Assembly: GCF_014859565.1 (NCBI RefSeq) | Contig: NZ_JACUUA010000026.1 | Coordinates: 1-29,188, forward strand | Reading direction: 5' to 3' | DNA from: Marinospirillum sp. | Lineage (GTDB): Bacteria > Pseudomonadota > Gammaproteobacteria > Pseudomonadales > Halomonadaceae | DNA: 29,188 bases | Shown here: piece by piece, positions 8,785-18,263 of the stretch | Layout of the letters: each line of letters opens with the position of its first letter | Numbering within the stretch: position 1 is the first letter of the stretch | The notes under the pieces: generated by a model | Database searches by the model: none | What the model was told of the DNA's origin: nothing | What the model saw: only the letters and a program-made list of their open reading frames with translations | Made by a program: the position numbers and the translations under genes

Positions 8785-9690
8785 TCAATCCAGTCCGGTG
8801 TAACCCAGACTTTTCAGGGCACGGTCATCATCCGACCAGTTGCTTTTGACCTTAACCCAGAGGTTTAACATCACCTTGGTTTCAAAGGCTTTTTCCATAT
8901 CCAGCCGGGCATCACGACCAATCAGTTTGATTTGATTACCCTTCTCACCAATGATGATTTTTTTCTGGCCTTCACGTTCGACCAGTATCAGTGCATGAAT
9001 GTGGAGTATTGCACCTTCTTGCTTGAACTTTTCGATCTCAACTGTGGTGGAATAAGGCAGTTCTTCACCCAGCTGGCGCATGATTTTTTCACGCACCAGT
9101 TCCGCCGCCAGAAAACGTGAGCTGCGATCAGTGACCTGATCTTCGGGGTAAAAGTGAGCCCCTTCCGGCAGACGCCTCTCTGCTTCCTGCACCAGCTGAT
9201 CAACCTGTGTGCCGTTCAGTGCTGAAATCGGGATGATCTGATCAAAACTGCGTTTTTTGCTGATTTCTTCAATAAACGGCAGCAGTGAATTTTTATCTTC
9301 CAGCCAGTCCACCTTGTTGATCGCCAGAATCACCGGACACTTCACATACTGCAGGCGATCCAGCACCAGATCATCTTCCGGCATCCATTTGGTACGGTCG
9401 ATCAGGAAAATCACCACATCCACATCACGCAGTGCCTGACTGGCAGCATCATTCATATAACGGTTGATGGCTTTGTCACGAGTGCCTTCCGCCAGATGCA
9501 TACCGGGGGTGTCCACATAAATGGATTGCACATCACCTTCGGTACGGATTCCCAGAATCTGATGGCGGGTGGTCTGGGGTTTTTTGCAGGTGATGCTGAT
9601 CTTCTGCCCGAGAATACGATTTAACAGGGTGGATTTACCCACGTTAGGACGACCCACCAATGCAATATAACCGCTACGTGTCTGACTCAT
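8785..9690 (-). CDS. era: GTPase Era
   Basis: Era is an essential GTPase that binds the 3' end of 16S rRNA and assists maturation of the small ribosomal subunit. The G1 loop GRPNVGKS is at residues 13-20; the G3 motif DTPG and G4 motif NKVD follow in the N-terminal domain. The C-terminal KH RNA-binding domain shows [18 protein letters not shown]. At 301 residues it has the usual length. Its start overlaps the rnc stop by 4 bases (ATGA), as expected for the conserved rnc-era pair. Confidence 0.97.
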   Translation of the reverse strand: MSQTRSGYIALVGRPNVGKSTLLNRILGQKISITCKKPQTTRHQILGIRTEGDVQSIYVDTPGMHLAEGTRDKAINRYMNDAASQALRDVDVVIFLIDRTKWMPEDDLVLDRLQYVKCPVILAINKVDWLEDKNSLLPFIEEISKKRSFDQIIPISALNGTQVDQLVQEAERRLPEGAHFYPEDQVTDRSSRFLAAELVREKIMRQLGEELPYSTTVEIEKFKQEGAILHIHALILVEREGQKKIIIGEKGNQIKLIGRDARLDMEKAFETKVMLNLWVKVKSNWSDDDRALKSLGYTGLD

Positions 9691-10364
9691 TTAACCTCCA
9701 GCGCCTGCAGGGCTTTTTCAGCGGCTTCCTGCTCGGCAAAACGACGACTGGAGCCAATGCCCAGTGGTCGGTAATCCAGCTGTTCAATCACGCATTCAAC
9801 AGTAAAGACTTGTGCGTGGGCTTCACCTTCCACATGAATCACTTCATAACGTGGCAGAGGTTGCTGGCGTGACTGCAAAAATTCCTGCAGGCGGGTTTTA
9901 GGATCTTTCTGGGTATCACTCAGTGTCATGGCATCCAGTCGTGGCTCAAACCAGCCCAGCACTCGTTCACGCACTACATCCATACCAGCATCCAGATAAA
10001 TGGCACCAATCACGGCTTCCAGAGCATCGGCCAGAATGGATTCACGCCGGTAACCACCACTTTTTAATTCACCGGAACCCAGCCGCAGGTAATCACCCAG
10101 TTTAAATTCACGCGCCACTTCAGCCAGGGTTGCACCCTTGACCTGGCGGGCACGCAAACGTGACAGCTCACCTTCACGCGCCTGCGGAAACCGGTGATAA
10201 AGGTCTTCCGCAATCAGGAAGTTAACAATCGAATCGCCCAGAAACTCCAGGCGCTCATTATTTTTATTGCCGTGGCTACGATGGGTCAGCGCCAGTTCCA
10301 GCAACTCGGGTTTATTAAATTGATGACCTATGGCTTGGATCAAGGGTGCCAGATTTTGCTTCAC
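9687..10364 (-). CDS. rnc: Ribonuclease III
   Basis: RNase III cleaves double-stranded RNA in rRNA precursors and some mRNAs. The signature [10 protein letters not shown] is at residues 36-45, with metal ligands Glu40, Asp44, Asp113 and Glu116 visible. A double-stranded RNA-binding domain occupies about residues 155-223, ending in [12 protein letters not shown]. The start is a GTG at 10364 directly preceded by an in-frame TGA, so no longer form is possible. It follows lepB by 7 bases and overlaps era by 4. Homologues often autoregulate through a leader hairpin; the 7-base gap here leaves no separate leader. Confidence 0.97.
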   Translation of the reverse strand: MKQNLAPLIQAIGHQFNKPELLELALTHRSHGNKNNERLEFLGDSIVNFLIAEDLYHRFPQAREGELSRLRARQVKGATLAEVAREFKLGDYLRLGSGELKSGGYRRESILADALEAVIGAIYLDAGMDVVRERVLGWFEPRLDAMTLSDTQKDPKTRLQEFLQSRQQPLPRYEVIHVEGEAHAQVFTVECVIEQLDYRPLGIGSSRRFAEQEAAEKALQALEVK

Positions 10365-10371
10365 TCAATAC

Positions 10372-11217
10372 TCACTTAATTTTTCGGACATCACTGAAGC
10401 GCGGCAGACTCAACATGCTAGGCCAGTGCATCCATACTGCAACTGCCTTGCCCACCAGAGTGGTCTCTGGAACAAAGCCCATAACCAGCGGTGCACCACG
10501 CTGGTTCTCATAACCGGGAATAATCAGACAGCCAGTTTCATTGTGAGGCTGTCCCTGACACCAGAAGCGGCTGTCATTGCTATGGTCACGATTATCACCC
10601 ATCACAAAATAATAACCGTCCGGTACGGTAATTTCCGGGAAATCAAAACTGCGGGCAGGATAGTTGTACACCTCATGGCTAACCTGATTCAGCTCTTCCT
10701 GATACAACCACTCACTCGGTGCATCCACTGGATACTTTTCCAGCAGCTCACGCTGAATCGGTTCCCCATTGATATACAACACCTTATCGATATAGGCAAT
10801 CCGGTCACCGGCCACACCGATCACCCGCTTGATGTAGTTCAAACGCTCATCCAGTGGATAACGAAACACCATCACATCACCGGCCTGTGGATCATTCACT
10901 GCGAAAATTCGTGTATTGGTCACTGGCAGACGTACCCCGTAGGTGTACTTGTTAACCAGTATAAAATCACCGATTTTTAAGGTTGGCAGCATGGAACCAG
11001 AAGGAATCTGGAAGGGTTCATACAAAAACGAACGCAGCACCAGCACCAGAGCCAATACCGGGAAGAACGAGTTGGAATACTCCACCACCACACCCGGTTT
11101 GGTTTCGCCAAAGGTGCTCCGCGAGCGTCTTTTTTTCAGAACCAGCCGATCCAGTAACCAGACAGCTCCAGTGATCAGGGTTGCCAATACAAGTAGCAGC
11201 GAGAAATCCAGATGCAT
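10372..11217 (-). CDS. lepB: Signal peptidase I LepB
   Basis: LepB removes signal peptides from exported preproteins at the outer face of the inner membrane. Two membrane segments are seen, at about residues 4-24 and 50-66, as in E. coli. The catalytic serine is Ser75 in IPSGSMLPTL and the general base is Lys130 in NYIKRVIG. The conserved late box VMGDNRDHSNDSR is also present. Length of 281 residues is within the normal range. It lies 13 bases after lepA and 7 before rnc. Confidence 0.97.
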   Translation of the reverse strand: MHLDFSLLLVLATLITGAVWLLDRLVLKKRRSRSTFGETKPGVVVEYSNSFFPVLALVLVLRSFLYEPFQIPSGSMLPTLKIGDFILVNKYTYGVRLPVTNTRIFAVNDPQAGDVMVFRYPLDERLNYIKRVIGVAGDRIAYIDKVLYINGEPIQRELLEKYPVDAPSEWLYQEELNQVSHEVYNYPARSFDFPEITVPDGYYFVMGDNRDHSNDSRFWCQGQPHNETGCLIIPGYENQRGAPLVMGFVPETTLVGKAVAVWMHWPSMLSLPRFSDVRKIK

Positions 11218-11230
11218 TGTTTATTTGTTC

Positions 11231-13042
11231 CTAGTTATCAACCTGCAACACAGCAAGGAAAGCATCCTGCGGGATTTCCACACGACCTACCTGCTTCATG
11301 CGCTTTTTACCGGCTTTTTGTTTTTCGAGCAGTTTTTTCTTACGGGTGGCATCACCACCATAACACTTCGCCAGCACGTTTTTGCGCAGTGCCTTGACGG
11401 TGGAGCGGGCAATAATCTGTCCACCCAGTGCCGCCTGAATGGCCACGTCAAACATCTGACGTGGGATCAGTTCTTTCATTTTCTCAACCAGCGCCCGGCC
11501 TTTGTTCGGTGCCAGATCACGATGCACGATCAATGCCAGTGCATCCACCTTTTCACCATTAATCAGAATATCCAGACGCGCCAGACTGGCGGTTTCAAAA
11601 CGATCAAAGCTGTACTCCAGTGAAGCAAAACCTCTTGAAGCCGATTTCAGGCGATCGAAGAAATCCAGTACCACTTCCGCCATCGGAATGTCATAAATCA
11701 GCTGCACCTGACTACCCAGATACAACATATCCCGCTGCATACCGCGTTTTTCTGTACACAGGGTAATCACCGCACCCACCATGTCCTGAGGTGTAAGAAT
11801 GGTGCAGCGGGCAATAGGTTCACGCATTTCGGCAACAGCGGATGGATCAGGCATGCGGGTGGGATTATCCACCTGCAGCAGATCACCATTTTTCATTACC
11901 ACCTGATAACTCACCGTTGGAGCCGTAGTCAGCAGGTCAAGATTGTATTCCCGCTCCAGTCGCTCCTGAATGATCTCCATGTGTAACATACCCAGGAAAC
12001 CGCAACGGAAACCAAAACCCAGGGCTTCCGAGCTGTCAGGCTCAAAAAACAGTGAAGCATCATTCAGTGACAACTTGTCCAGTGCATCACGGAAATCTTC
12101 AAAGTCATCGGATGAAACCGGGAACAGACCGGCATACACCTGAGGTTTGACCTTTTTAAAACCGGGTAAACGCTCAACATCCGGTGTTTTGGCATGAGTG
12201 ACGGTATCACCCACTGGTGCACCATGGATTTCTTTAATGCCGGATACCAGATAACCCACTTCACCGGCACGCAGACAACCGGTTTCGACCCGCTTGGGTG
12301 TAAAAATCCCCACACCGTTGGCATCCCACTGCTTACCCGTGGACTTGATCAGGATTTTATCGCCCTTTTTCAGGGTGCCGTTCTTGATGCGAACCAGCGA
12401 CACTACTCCCAGATAATTATCAAACCAGGAGTCAACAATCAGTGCCTGCAAGGGTGCATCTACATCCCCTTCCGGTGGCGGAATCTGGGTGACCAGTCGC
12501 TCCAGCACTTCCTGAATACCCAGGCCACTCTTGGCAGAACAACGCACGGCATCCGTGGCATCAATACCAATAATTTCTTCAATCTCTTTGGCCACTTTTT
12601 CCGGATCAGCCTGCGGCAGATCCATCTTGTTCAGCACCGGAACCACTTCCAGGCCTTGCTCAATGGCGGTGTAGCAGTTGGCAACAGACTGGGCTTCCAC
12701 ACCCTGACCGGCATCCACTACCAGCAGCGCACCTTCACAGGCGGCCAGTGAACGGGATACTTCATAAGAAAAATCCACGTGACCGGGAGTATCAATAAAG
12801 TTCAGCTGATACACCTTACCAGACTGAGCGGTGTAGTTGAGCGTGACACTCTGCGCCTTGATGGTGATCCCGCGCTCACGCTCCAGATCCATGGAATCCA
12901 GAACCTGTTCTTTCATTTCCCGGTCGCTTAATCCTTCACAAAACTGGATAAAACGGTCAGCCAGGGTGGATTTACCATGATCGATATGGGCGATGATGGA
13001 GAAATTGCGGATATGCTCAAGTTGACTCACGTTTACCTGCAT
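11231..13042 (-). CDS. lepA: Elongation factor 4 (LepA)
   Basis: LepA is a ribosome-associated translational GTPase. The G1 motif HIDHGKST, the G3 motif DTPGHVDF and the G4 motif NKMD are all present in the N-terminal domain. The C-terminal unique domain ends with the typical lysine-rich [15 protein letters not shown] stretch and the [11 protein letters not shown] motif. The ATG at 13042 gives 603 residues; a GTG at 13030 has a better-spaced ribosome-binding site (CAGG about 6 bases upstream) and would give a start nearer the E. coli form, so the exact start is uncertain. It follows a strong hairpin that separates it from mucD. Confidence 0.96.
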   Translation of the reverse strand: MQVNVSQLEHIRNFSIIAHIDHGKSTLADRFIQFCEGLSDREMKEQVLDSMDLERERGITIKAQSVTLNYTAQSGKVYQLNFIDTPGHVDFSYEVSRSLAACEGALLVVDAGQGVEAQSVANCYTAIEQGLEVVPVLNKMDLPQADPEKVAKEIEEIIGIDATDAVRCSAKSGLGIQEVLERLVTQIPPPEGDVDAPLQALIVDSWFDNYLGVVSLVRIKNGTLKKGDKILIKSTGKQWDANGVGIFTPKRVETGCLRAGEVGYLVSGIKEIHGAPVGDTVTHAKTPDVERLPGFKKVKPQVYAGLFPVSSDDFEDFRDALDKLSLNDASLFFEPDSSEALGFGFRCGFLGMLHMEIIQERLEREYNLDLLTTAPTVSYQVVMKNGDLLQVDNPTRMPDPSAVAEMREPIARCTILTPQDMVGAVITLCTEKRGMQRDMLYLGSQVQLIYDIPMAEVVLDFFDRLKSASRGFASLEYSFDRFETASLARLDILINGEKVDALALIVHRDLAPNKGRALVEKMKELIPRQMFDVAIQAALGGQIIARSTVKALRKNVLAKCYGGDATRKKKLLEKQKAGKKRMKQVGRVEIPQDAFLAVLQVDN

Positions 13043-13068
13043 CAAGATTCTGTCAGAAAAACATTAAA

Positions 13069-13101
13069 GGTACTGCAGCCGAAAAATCCGCCTGCAGTAC
13101 C
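13069..13101 (-). terminator. Strong hairpin between mucD and lepA
   Basis: A perfect 10-bp inverted repeat (GGTACTGCAG at 13069-13078, CTGCAGTACC at 13092-13101) encloses a 13-base loop. On the minus strand the stem is followed by a T-rich tail (TTTAATGTTTTT), so it resembles a Rho-independent terminator of the rpoE-rseA-rseC-mucD unit. It ends only about 26 bases before the lepA start codon, which leaves little room for a separate lepA promoter downstream; partial read-through into lepA is likely. Confidence 0.7.
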
Positions 13102-13165
13102 CGAAAAAAGTGCGGCAAAGTCTACCTGATTCAACGCAGCAAAGGAATGTCGGATGCAGTGCTCA

Positions 13166-14584
13166 TCACTCCGGAATACGCACTGCAATAAACTGGGAGT
13201 TGCCACGGCGCACCAGACGCAGAGCTACTGACTGGTTGGCCGGAAGCTTTTGCACCAGCGTTGCAAACTGGGCGGGAGTTTTGATGCTCTCACCACCCAG
13301 CGATACCAGCACATCACCCTGACGTATACCGGCCAGAGCCGCCGCACCATCACGCCGCGCTTCCACCACATGCACGCCTGACTCTACTGACCAGCGCTCT
13401 TTTAGAGCTGCCGGCAGAATCTCAACCCGCAATCCAAGACGATCAACACTGGCAGGTTCTGCTGCAGGTTGTTCAGTCCGGCTGACCCGTGGTTCATCCG
13501 GGCGTTCACCGACCGCCACGTGCAGGGTACGGTGTTTGCCATCCCGCAGAATCAGAAACCGTGCTTTTTCACCCGGACGGATACGACCCACGGCAGGCGG
13601 CAAATCAGAAGAACTGTCAATGGCCTGCTTGTTCACTTCCAGAATAATATCACCAGTTTTGATGCCACCTCTGGCACCTGCACCCTGCGGATCCACATTG
13701 GCAATTAACGCACCCTGGGGTTTATCCAGACCAAAGGATTCTGCCAGATCACGACTGACATCCTGTATGGCAACACCCAACCAGCCACGACTGACACGCC
13801 CCTGCTCTTTTAACTGGTCAGCCACATCCAGCGCCACCTGCATGGGAATGGCAAAAGACAAACCCATAAAACCACCGGAGCGGGTGTAAATCTGTGAGTT
13901 GATCCCCACCACCTCACCCTTCAGGTTAAACAAGGGGCCACCGGAGTTGCCGGGATTAATGGCTACATCGGTCTGAATAAAAGGCACATAGGTTTCGTTG
14001 GGCAAAGCCCGCCCCTTGGCACTGACAATACCGGCTGTCACTGAGTGATCAAAACCAAAGGGGGAACCAATAGCGAGCACCCACTCACCTACTTTTAATG
14101 CATCAGAGTTGCCAATCTTGACCACTGGCAAGCCTTTGGCATCCACCTTTAATAACGCCATATCACTGGATGTGTCAGTGCCAATCACTTCCGCAATCAG
14201 TTCACGACGATCACTCAGGCGCACGATCACTTCATCCGCATTTTCAACCACATGGTTATTGGTGAGGATGTAACCGTCTTCGGAGATGATAAAACCGGAA
14301 CCCAGTGACTGACGCTTCTGTTGTTGTTCAGGAAAAGGAGTCTGCCCTTCAGGCATTTCACCAAAAAAATGGCGGAAAATTTCCGGAATTTCACCGGGAG
14401 GAGCCAGGCCACGAGCCGAGCGCCGCTGTACCGTCTGAGTGGTACTGATATTAACCACCGCCGGAGCAGCCTCTTCAACCAGCTGAGTGAAATCCGGCAG
14501 TGCTCTTGCCTGCACAGAAAGGCTGGTTAGCAGTAAAAGAATAGTCAGTAACAAGTACTGCAAAAAAAATATCGGTCTTAACAT
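13166..14584 (-). CDS. mucD: Periplasmic Do-family serine protease (MucD/DegP-like)
   Basis: This is an HtrA protease/chaperone that degrades misfolded envelope proteins. A signal peptide covers about residues 1-27 (hydrophobic core LLLTILLLLTSLSV, likely cleavage after VQA). The catalytic triad is His111 (TNNHVV), Asp141 (SSDMALLKV) and Ser214 (NPGNSGGPLF). Two PDZ domains follow, at about residues 255-350 and 375-465. At 472 residues it has the MucD length. GGAG lies 8 bases before the ATG at 14584. It is the fourth gene of the sigma-E cluster, as in Pseudomonas algU-mucA-mucB-mucC-mucD, which favours MucD over DegP or DegQ. Confidence 0.93.
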   Translation of the reverse strand: MLRPIFFLQYLLLTILLLLTSLSVQARALPDFTQLVEEAAPAVVNISTTQTVQRRSARGLAPPGEIPEIFRHFFGEMPEGQTPFPEQQQKRQSLGSGFIISEDGYILTNNHVVENADEVIVRLSDRRELIAEVIGTDTSSDMALLKVDAKGLPVVKIGNSDALKVGEWVLAIGSPFGFDHSVTAGIVSAKGRALPNETYVPFIQTDVAINPGNSGGPLFNLKGEVVGINSQIYTRSGGFMGLSFAIPMQVALDVADQLKEQGRVSRGWLGVAIQDVSRDLAESFGLDKPQGALIANVDPQGAGARGGIKTGDIILEVNKQAIDSSSDLPPAVGRIRPGEKARFLILRDGKHRTLHVAVGERPDEPRVSRTEQPAAEPASVDRLGLRVEILPAALKERWSVESGVHVVEARRDGAAALAGIRQGDVLVSLGGESIKTPAQFATLVQKLPANQSVALRLVRRGNSQFIAVRIPE

Positions 14585-14623
14585 GCATTCAGCTCCAGTT
14601 CAGTCATTCTCTGACAAGGATAG

Positions 14624-15046
14624 TCATTCCAGCTTTTGCACTAACTCTGGGCAGGATTTCTGTGCCAACCTGGAGGCCAGCAGTAATCCTGAAAATAAAC
14701 CAGCCAGTGCACTAGCGGCTAGCAGTAATGCAGAAGTAAAACCCAGCCATTCAGCCAGCAAGGCTGATAACAACAATCCCAGCAAAGGCAATACAAATTG
14801 TAATACAGCAGCGCGATTTAACTCACCAGCATCCATGGCAACCAGCACCCGATCACCCGGTTGCAGCAGCAGCTGGGTACTCAGACGCATCAGCGGAGAG
14901 CGACGAGAAAACCAGCGCGACAAAATACCCTGCCCACAACCACCGGACAGGCTACAGGAACCACAACCCATGGTGGCACAGGCACGCAGATCCACCTGAG
15001 CGCCGACCACTGCAACCACTTCAGCTTCCTGAGTGACTCGGTTCAT
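14624..15046 (-). CDS. rseC: RseC/MucC family regulator of sigma-E activity
   Basis: RseC is an inner-membrane protein of the sigma-E locus, with related roles reported in electron-transfer (Rsx/Rnf) systems. The N-terminal cytoplasmic part has four cysteines at positions 23, 28, 31 and 37, the typical spacing for a metal or Fe-S site. Two transmembrane segments lie at about 81-100 and 103-125. The 140-residue length is usual. It begins 18 bases after rseA ends; in most relatives rseB would lie between the two. Confidence 0.9.
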   Translation of the reverse strand: MNRVTQEAEVVAVVGAQVDLRACATMGCGSCSLSGGCGQGILSRWFSRRSPLMRLSTQLLLQPGDRVLVAMDAGELNRAAVLQFVLPLLGLLLSALLAEWLGFTSALLLAASALAGLFSGLLLASRLAQKSCPELVQKLE

Positions 15047-15064
15047 CTATGGCTCCAATGATTT

Positions 15065-15760
15065 TCAACGGGGTGAGTTAACCTGTTGTACTGCCTGCGG
15101 ACTCAGCAATGGCAGATAGGTATCTTTTTCTGCTTCACAGGGTTGCAACCGACTATTGTCAGCAGAAAAGTTCACCACAGAAAAACCGGAGAAGATTCGT
15201 GGTGGCTGTGTAGAAAAGCTTGAAGAATAACTGACCGGCATCGTTAATGGCTGGATACTTTCCGGTTGTGCTGCCACAAATACCGGAGCGGTAGCGCCGG
15301 GTTCATTGCCGGTGTTAAAGATCTGCACGCCGGTGATCACCAGCAGGGCTACAGATGCCGCCAGAGCAGAGCCACGGAACCACTGTCCACGATCCAGGCG
15401 TTTTTCAGAAGTAGGCTCAGAGACTGCTGGTGCAGCTGCCACAGCATAACCACTGGTTGCTTCTTTCTGAAAAAAACCGAGATCACTGGCAGCACCGGCA
15501 TCGGTGTAAACCTGCTCGTCTTGCTCCAGTCGCTCCATAATGGCAGCGGATATATCCATCTGCGCCACCTGCGGGTGTTTCAGGCTACGCAATTCACCTC
15601 GTAGAATGCCCTGTGCCAGATGATAACGTCGCCACTTTTCACTCAGTTCCTGGCTGACTTCAGAAGATGCCTGCATGGCATTCAGCAAGCGAGGCAATTC
15701 CAAATCATCACCAGCGCCATCCATCACGGACGAAAGAGACTGGTGCAGTTTTTCTGTCAT
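15065..15760 (-). CDS. rseA: Anti-sigma-E factor RseA/MucA
   Basis: RseA is a single-pass inner-membrane protein that holds sigma-E inactive until proteases of the DegS/RseP type cut it. The N-terminal cytoplasmic domain has the family pattern (LSSVMDGAGDDLELPRLL, then EKWRRYHLAQGILRGE). One transmembrane helix lies at about residues 129-147, and about 84 periplasmic residues follow. The 231-residue length is normal. GAGGT lies about 8 bases before the ATG. The periplasmic C-terminus is rich in serine, proline and glutamine and only weakly conserved in this family. The adjacent rpoE strongly supports the call. Confidence 0.93.
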   Translation of the reverse strand: MTEKLHQSLSSVMDGAGDDLELPRLLNAMQASSEVSQELSEKWRRYHLAQGILRGELRSLKHPQVAQMDISAAIMERLEQDEQVYTDAGAASDLGFFQKEATSGYAVAAAPAVSEPTSEKRLDRGQWFRGSALAASVALLVITGVQIFNTGNEPGATAPVFVAAQPESIQPLTMPVSYSSSFSTQPPRIFSGFSVVNFSADNSRLQPCEAEKDTYLPLLSPQAVQQVNSPR

Positions 15761-15872
15761 GCCGCTTTACCTCATCATTCAAAAAAAAGGGTTGTTCAGG
15801 TTCTACCTAGACCATCATCCACTGATTTGGTTTTATCACTGAGCAGATTTTTTATGATTATTTCCAGACCCA

Positions 15873-16469
15873 TTAGTCTACTGTTTCAGGGTGATCCAGC
15901 AGCGGTGCCATGGCACGGTCAATGGCTTCACGGGCACGAAAAATCCTGGAACGTACGGTGCCCACCGGACACTGCATCACTTCAGCAATTTCTTCATAAC
16001 TCAGACCTTCAAACTCACGCAGGCTGATGGCTGTTTTTAAGTCATCCGGCAGACGATCAATGGTGGAAAAAATCCGCTCCTCCAACTCGTCACGCATCAG
16101 ATTGGCCTCCGGCGTGTCGTCATCCTTCATATGCACCGACAAACCGTAGTTTTCCGCATCTTCAATTTCAACATCAGAACCGGGCGGCCTGCGGCCTCTG
16201 GAGACCAGATGGTTTTTGGCTGTGTTAATGGCAATTCGATACATCCAGGTATAAAAGGCACTTTCTGCACGAAAGTTACCCAGCGCACGGTAGGCCTTGA
16301 TAAAAGCTTCCTGCGCCACATCCTGCATTTCGTGATGATCCTGCACATAACGCCCAACCAGCGCAATGATCTTGTGCTGGTATTTCTTCACCAGAAGGTC
16401 AAAGGCTCGTTTATCACCCTTCTGAACACGTTCGACCAATCTCTGGTCTGTTTCCCTCGCGCTAGTCAT
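15873..16469 (-). CDS. rpoE: RNA polymerase sigma factor RpoE (sigma-E/AlgU)
   Basis: This is the extracytoplasmic-stress sigma factor. Region 2 is seen in YQHKIIALVGRYVQD, DVAQEAFIKAYRAL and the region 2.4 block AFYTWMYRIAINTAKNHL (about residues 71-89); region 4 contains LPDDLKTAISLREFEGLSYEEIA and GTVRSRIFRAREAI. The 198-residue length falls near the 190-195 typical of RpoE/AlgU. GGAG lies about 6 bases upstream of the ATG at 16469. It is divergent from nadB, the arrangement seen in E. coli and other gammaproteobacteria. Regulation is expected through RseA; no convincing sigma-E-type promoter was found. Confidence 0.97.
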   Translation of the reverse strand: MTSARETDQRLVERVQKGDKRAFDLLVKKYQHKIIALVGRYVQDHHEMQDVAQEAFIKAYRALGNFRAESAFYTWMYRIAINTAKNHLVSRGRRPPGSDVEIEDAENYGLSVHMKDDDTPEANLMRDELEERIFSTIDRLPDDLKTAISLREFEGLSYEEIAEVMQCPVGTVRSRIFRAREAIDRAMAPLLDHPETVD

Positions 16470-16587
16470 TCAGGAACTCCACCTCATTCCGCAAAAACCT
16501 TCCAAAAGGATCTAGACTTGCCAGACAGGTCAAAAGCCCTATACCTTAGCATGACTGGTGCTTTCCCAAGAAGTCTGGAAGCAGTTG

Positions 16588-16593
16588 TATAAT
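16588..16593 (+). promoter_or_regulatory. Likely -10 box for nadB
   Basis: A perfect TATAAT lies 28 bases before the nadB ATG. No good -35 element is visible at 16-18 bases upstream. An AAGGAA ribosome-binding site follows at 16607-16612. Confidence 0.5.
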
Positions 16594-16621
16594 ACAGGGT
16601 TTTAATAAGGAACATCCATTC

Positions 16622-18247
16622 ATGCCCCACCGTCTCTCTTTTGATGTTGTTGTCATCGGCAGTGGTGCTGCAGGTATGACTGCTGCGCTGCACCTGGCCA
16701 CTGCTCACCGTGTCGCCCTGCTCAGCAAGGCAGGACTGGGGCAAGGTTCCACACGCTGGGCACAAGGTGGTATTGCTACAGTGGTTGATCCGGAAGACTC
16801 ACTGGAAGCCCATGTTGAGGACACCCTGATTGCCGGGGCAGGCCTGTGCCATAAAGATACAGTGGAGCAGGTGGTAGCAGAAAGCCGCAAAAGCATTCAA
16901 TGGCTGATTGGGCAGGGTGTACCTTTTACACCGGCAGAAAGCCACAACAGCCTGATTCAGAGCTGCGACTCCAACCCCCTGCCTTTTCACCTGACCCGTG
17001 AAGGGGGACATAGCCACCGTCGCATTCTTCATGCTGACGATGCCACCGGATTGGCAATCACCGAAACGCTGGCCGCCCGTGTTCACGCCAATCCCAATAT
17101 CAGTATCTTTGAAAACCATGTGGCGGTGGATCTGATCACCCGCCACAAGCTGGGTTTACCTCAGCAGGCTTGTGTGGGGGTGTATGTACTGGATAACACC
17201 AGCAGCCGGGTGCATGCTTTTGCCACCAGAAGTGTGATCCTTGCCACCGGCGGCGCCAGCAAGGTTTATCTTTATACCTCCAATCCTGATGGCAGCTCCG
17301 GCGATGGCATTGCCATGGCCTGGCGTGCTGGCTGTTCCGTTGCCAACATGGAGTTTAACCAGTTTCATCCCACCTGCCTTTACCATCCTAAAGCCAAGAG
17401 TTTTCTGATCAGTGAAGCCCTGCGAGGTGAAGGTGCCCGCCTGACCCTGCCGGATGGGCAACCCTTTATGCATCGTTTTGATGCACGTTGTGAACTGGCA
17501 CCCAGGGATGTAGTGGCACGCGCCATTGACCATGAAATGAAACGCCTGGGTCTGGATCATGTGTATCTGGACATGACCCACAAGGACGCTGACTTTATCC
17601 GCAGCCACTTCCCCACCATCTATCAGCGCTGCCTGGAATTCGGCATCGACATGACCCGTGAACCGCTGCCGGTGGTGCCTGCCGCACATTACACCTGCGG
17701 CGGTATTCTGGTGGATCATCAGGGGCGCACCGAAATCCCTGGGCTTTATGCCATTGGTGAATGTGCCTTCACTGGATTGCACGGTGCCAATCGTATGGCC
17801 AGTAACTCACTGCTGGAATGTGTGGTGTATGGACGACTGGCCGCAGAAGACCTGTTGATCGAGCTGCAAAAGATCGGGGAACCACCGGAGCTGCCCATCT
17901 GGGATGAAAGCCAGGTCACTGATTCGGATGAGGATGTAGTCATCAGCCATAACTGGGACGAGATACGCCGTTTTATGTGGGACTATGTCGGGATTGTCCG
18001 TACCGATAAACGTCTGGAACGTGCTTTGCACCGCATCAAGCTGTTGCAGTCAGAAATCCACGATTATTATTCCAACTATCGCATCAGCAACGATCTGCTG
18101 GAACTGCGTAATCTTGCCACCGTGGCTGATCTGATCATTCGTTCTGCACTGCTGCGTAAAGAAAGCCGTGGCCTGCATTACACTCTGGATTACCCAAAAA
18201 CAGCAGAGGAAGCACGGGACACCCTGCTGCGACCGGATCGCTGGTAA
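16622..18247 (+). CDS. nadB: L-aspartate oxidase NadB
   Basis: NadB oxidises L-aspartate to iminoaspartate with FAD, the first step of NAD synthesis, and works with quinolinate synthase. The FAD dinucleotide-binding motif GSGAAG is at residues 13-18. The substrate-site segments RWAQGGIA (about 46-53) and [20 protein letters not shown] and [15 protein letters not shown] are all typical of the succinate dehydrogenase/aspartate oxidase flavoprotein family. No heme or membrane partners are nearby, and the 541-residue length fits NadB rather than SdhA or FrdA. The gene converges on cptA with only a 16-base gap and no hairpin between. Confidence 0.96.
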   Translation: MPHRLSFDVVVIGSGAAGMTAALHLATAHRVALLSKAGLGQGSTRWAQGGIATVVDPEDSLEAHVEDTLIAGAGLCHKDTVEQVVAESRKSIQWLIGQGVPFTPAESHNSLIQSCDSNPLPFHLTREGGHSHRRILHADDATGLAITETLAARVHANPNISIFENHVAVDLITRHKLGLPQQACVGVYVLDNTSSRVHAFATRSVILATGGASKVYLYTSNPDGSSGDGIAMAWRAGCSVANMEFNQFHPTCLYHPKAKSFLISEALRGEGARLTLPDGQPFMHRFDARCELAPRDVVARAIDHEMKRLGLDHVYLDMTHKDADFIRSHFPTIYQRCLEFGIDMTREPLPVVPAAHYTCGGILVDHQGRTEIPGLYAIGECAFTGLHGANRMASNSLLECVVYGRLAAEDLLIELQKIGEPPELPIWDESQVTDSDEDVVISHNWDEIRRFMWDYVGIVRTDKRLERALHRIKLLQSEIHDYYSNYRISNDLLELRNLATVADLIIRSALLRKESRGLHYTLDYPKTAEEARDTLLRPDRW

Positions 18248-18263
18248 GGCTCTCCTTGAAAAT

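Noticed and set aside
13108..13118. AAGTGCGG similar to the Pasteurellaceae DNA uptake word
   Set aside because: I noticed it only once in passing, the final base does not match, and the gene content does not point to Pasteurellaceae.
15761..15872. Gap between rpoE and rseA examined for a separate promoter
   Set aside because: No paired -35/-10 elements or terminator were found; cotranscription is the simpler reading.
16550..16576. Possible sigma-E promoter for rpoE (AGACTT, 16 bases, TCATG on the minus strand)
   Set aside because: Only four of six bases of the -35 match and the -10 is poor; spacing alone is not enough.
17156..17782. Open frame antisense to nadB (about 208 codons)
   Set aside because: It is a shadow of the nadB coding frame with no recognisable protein features.
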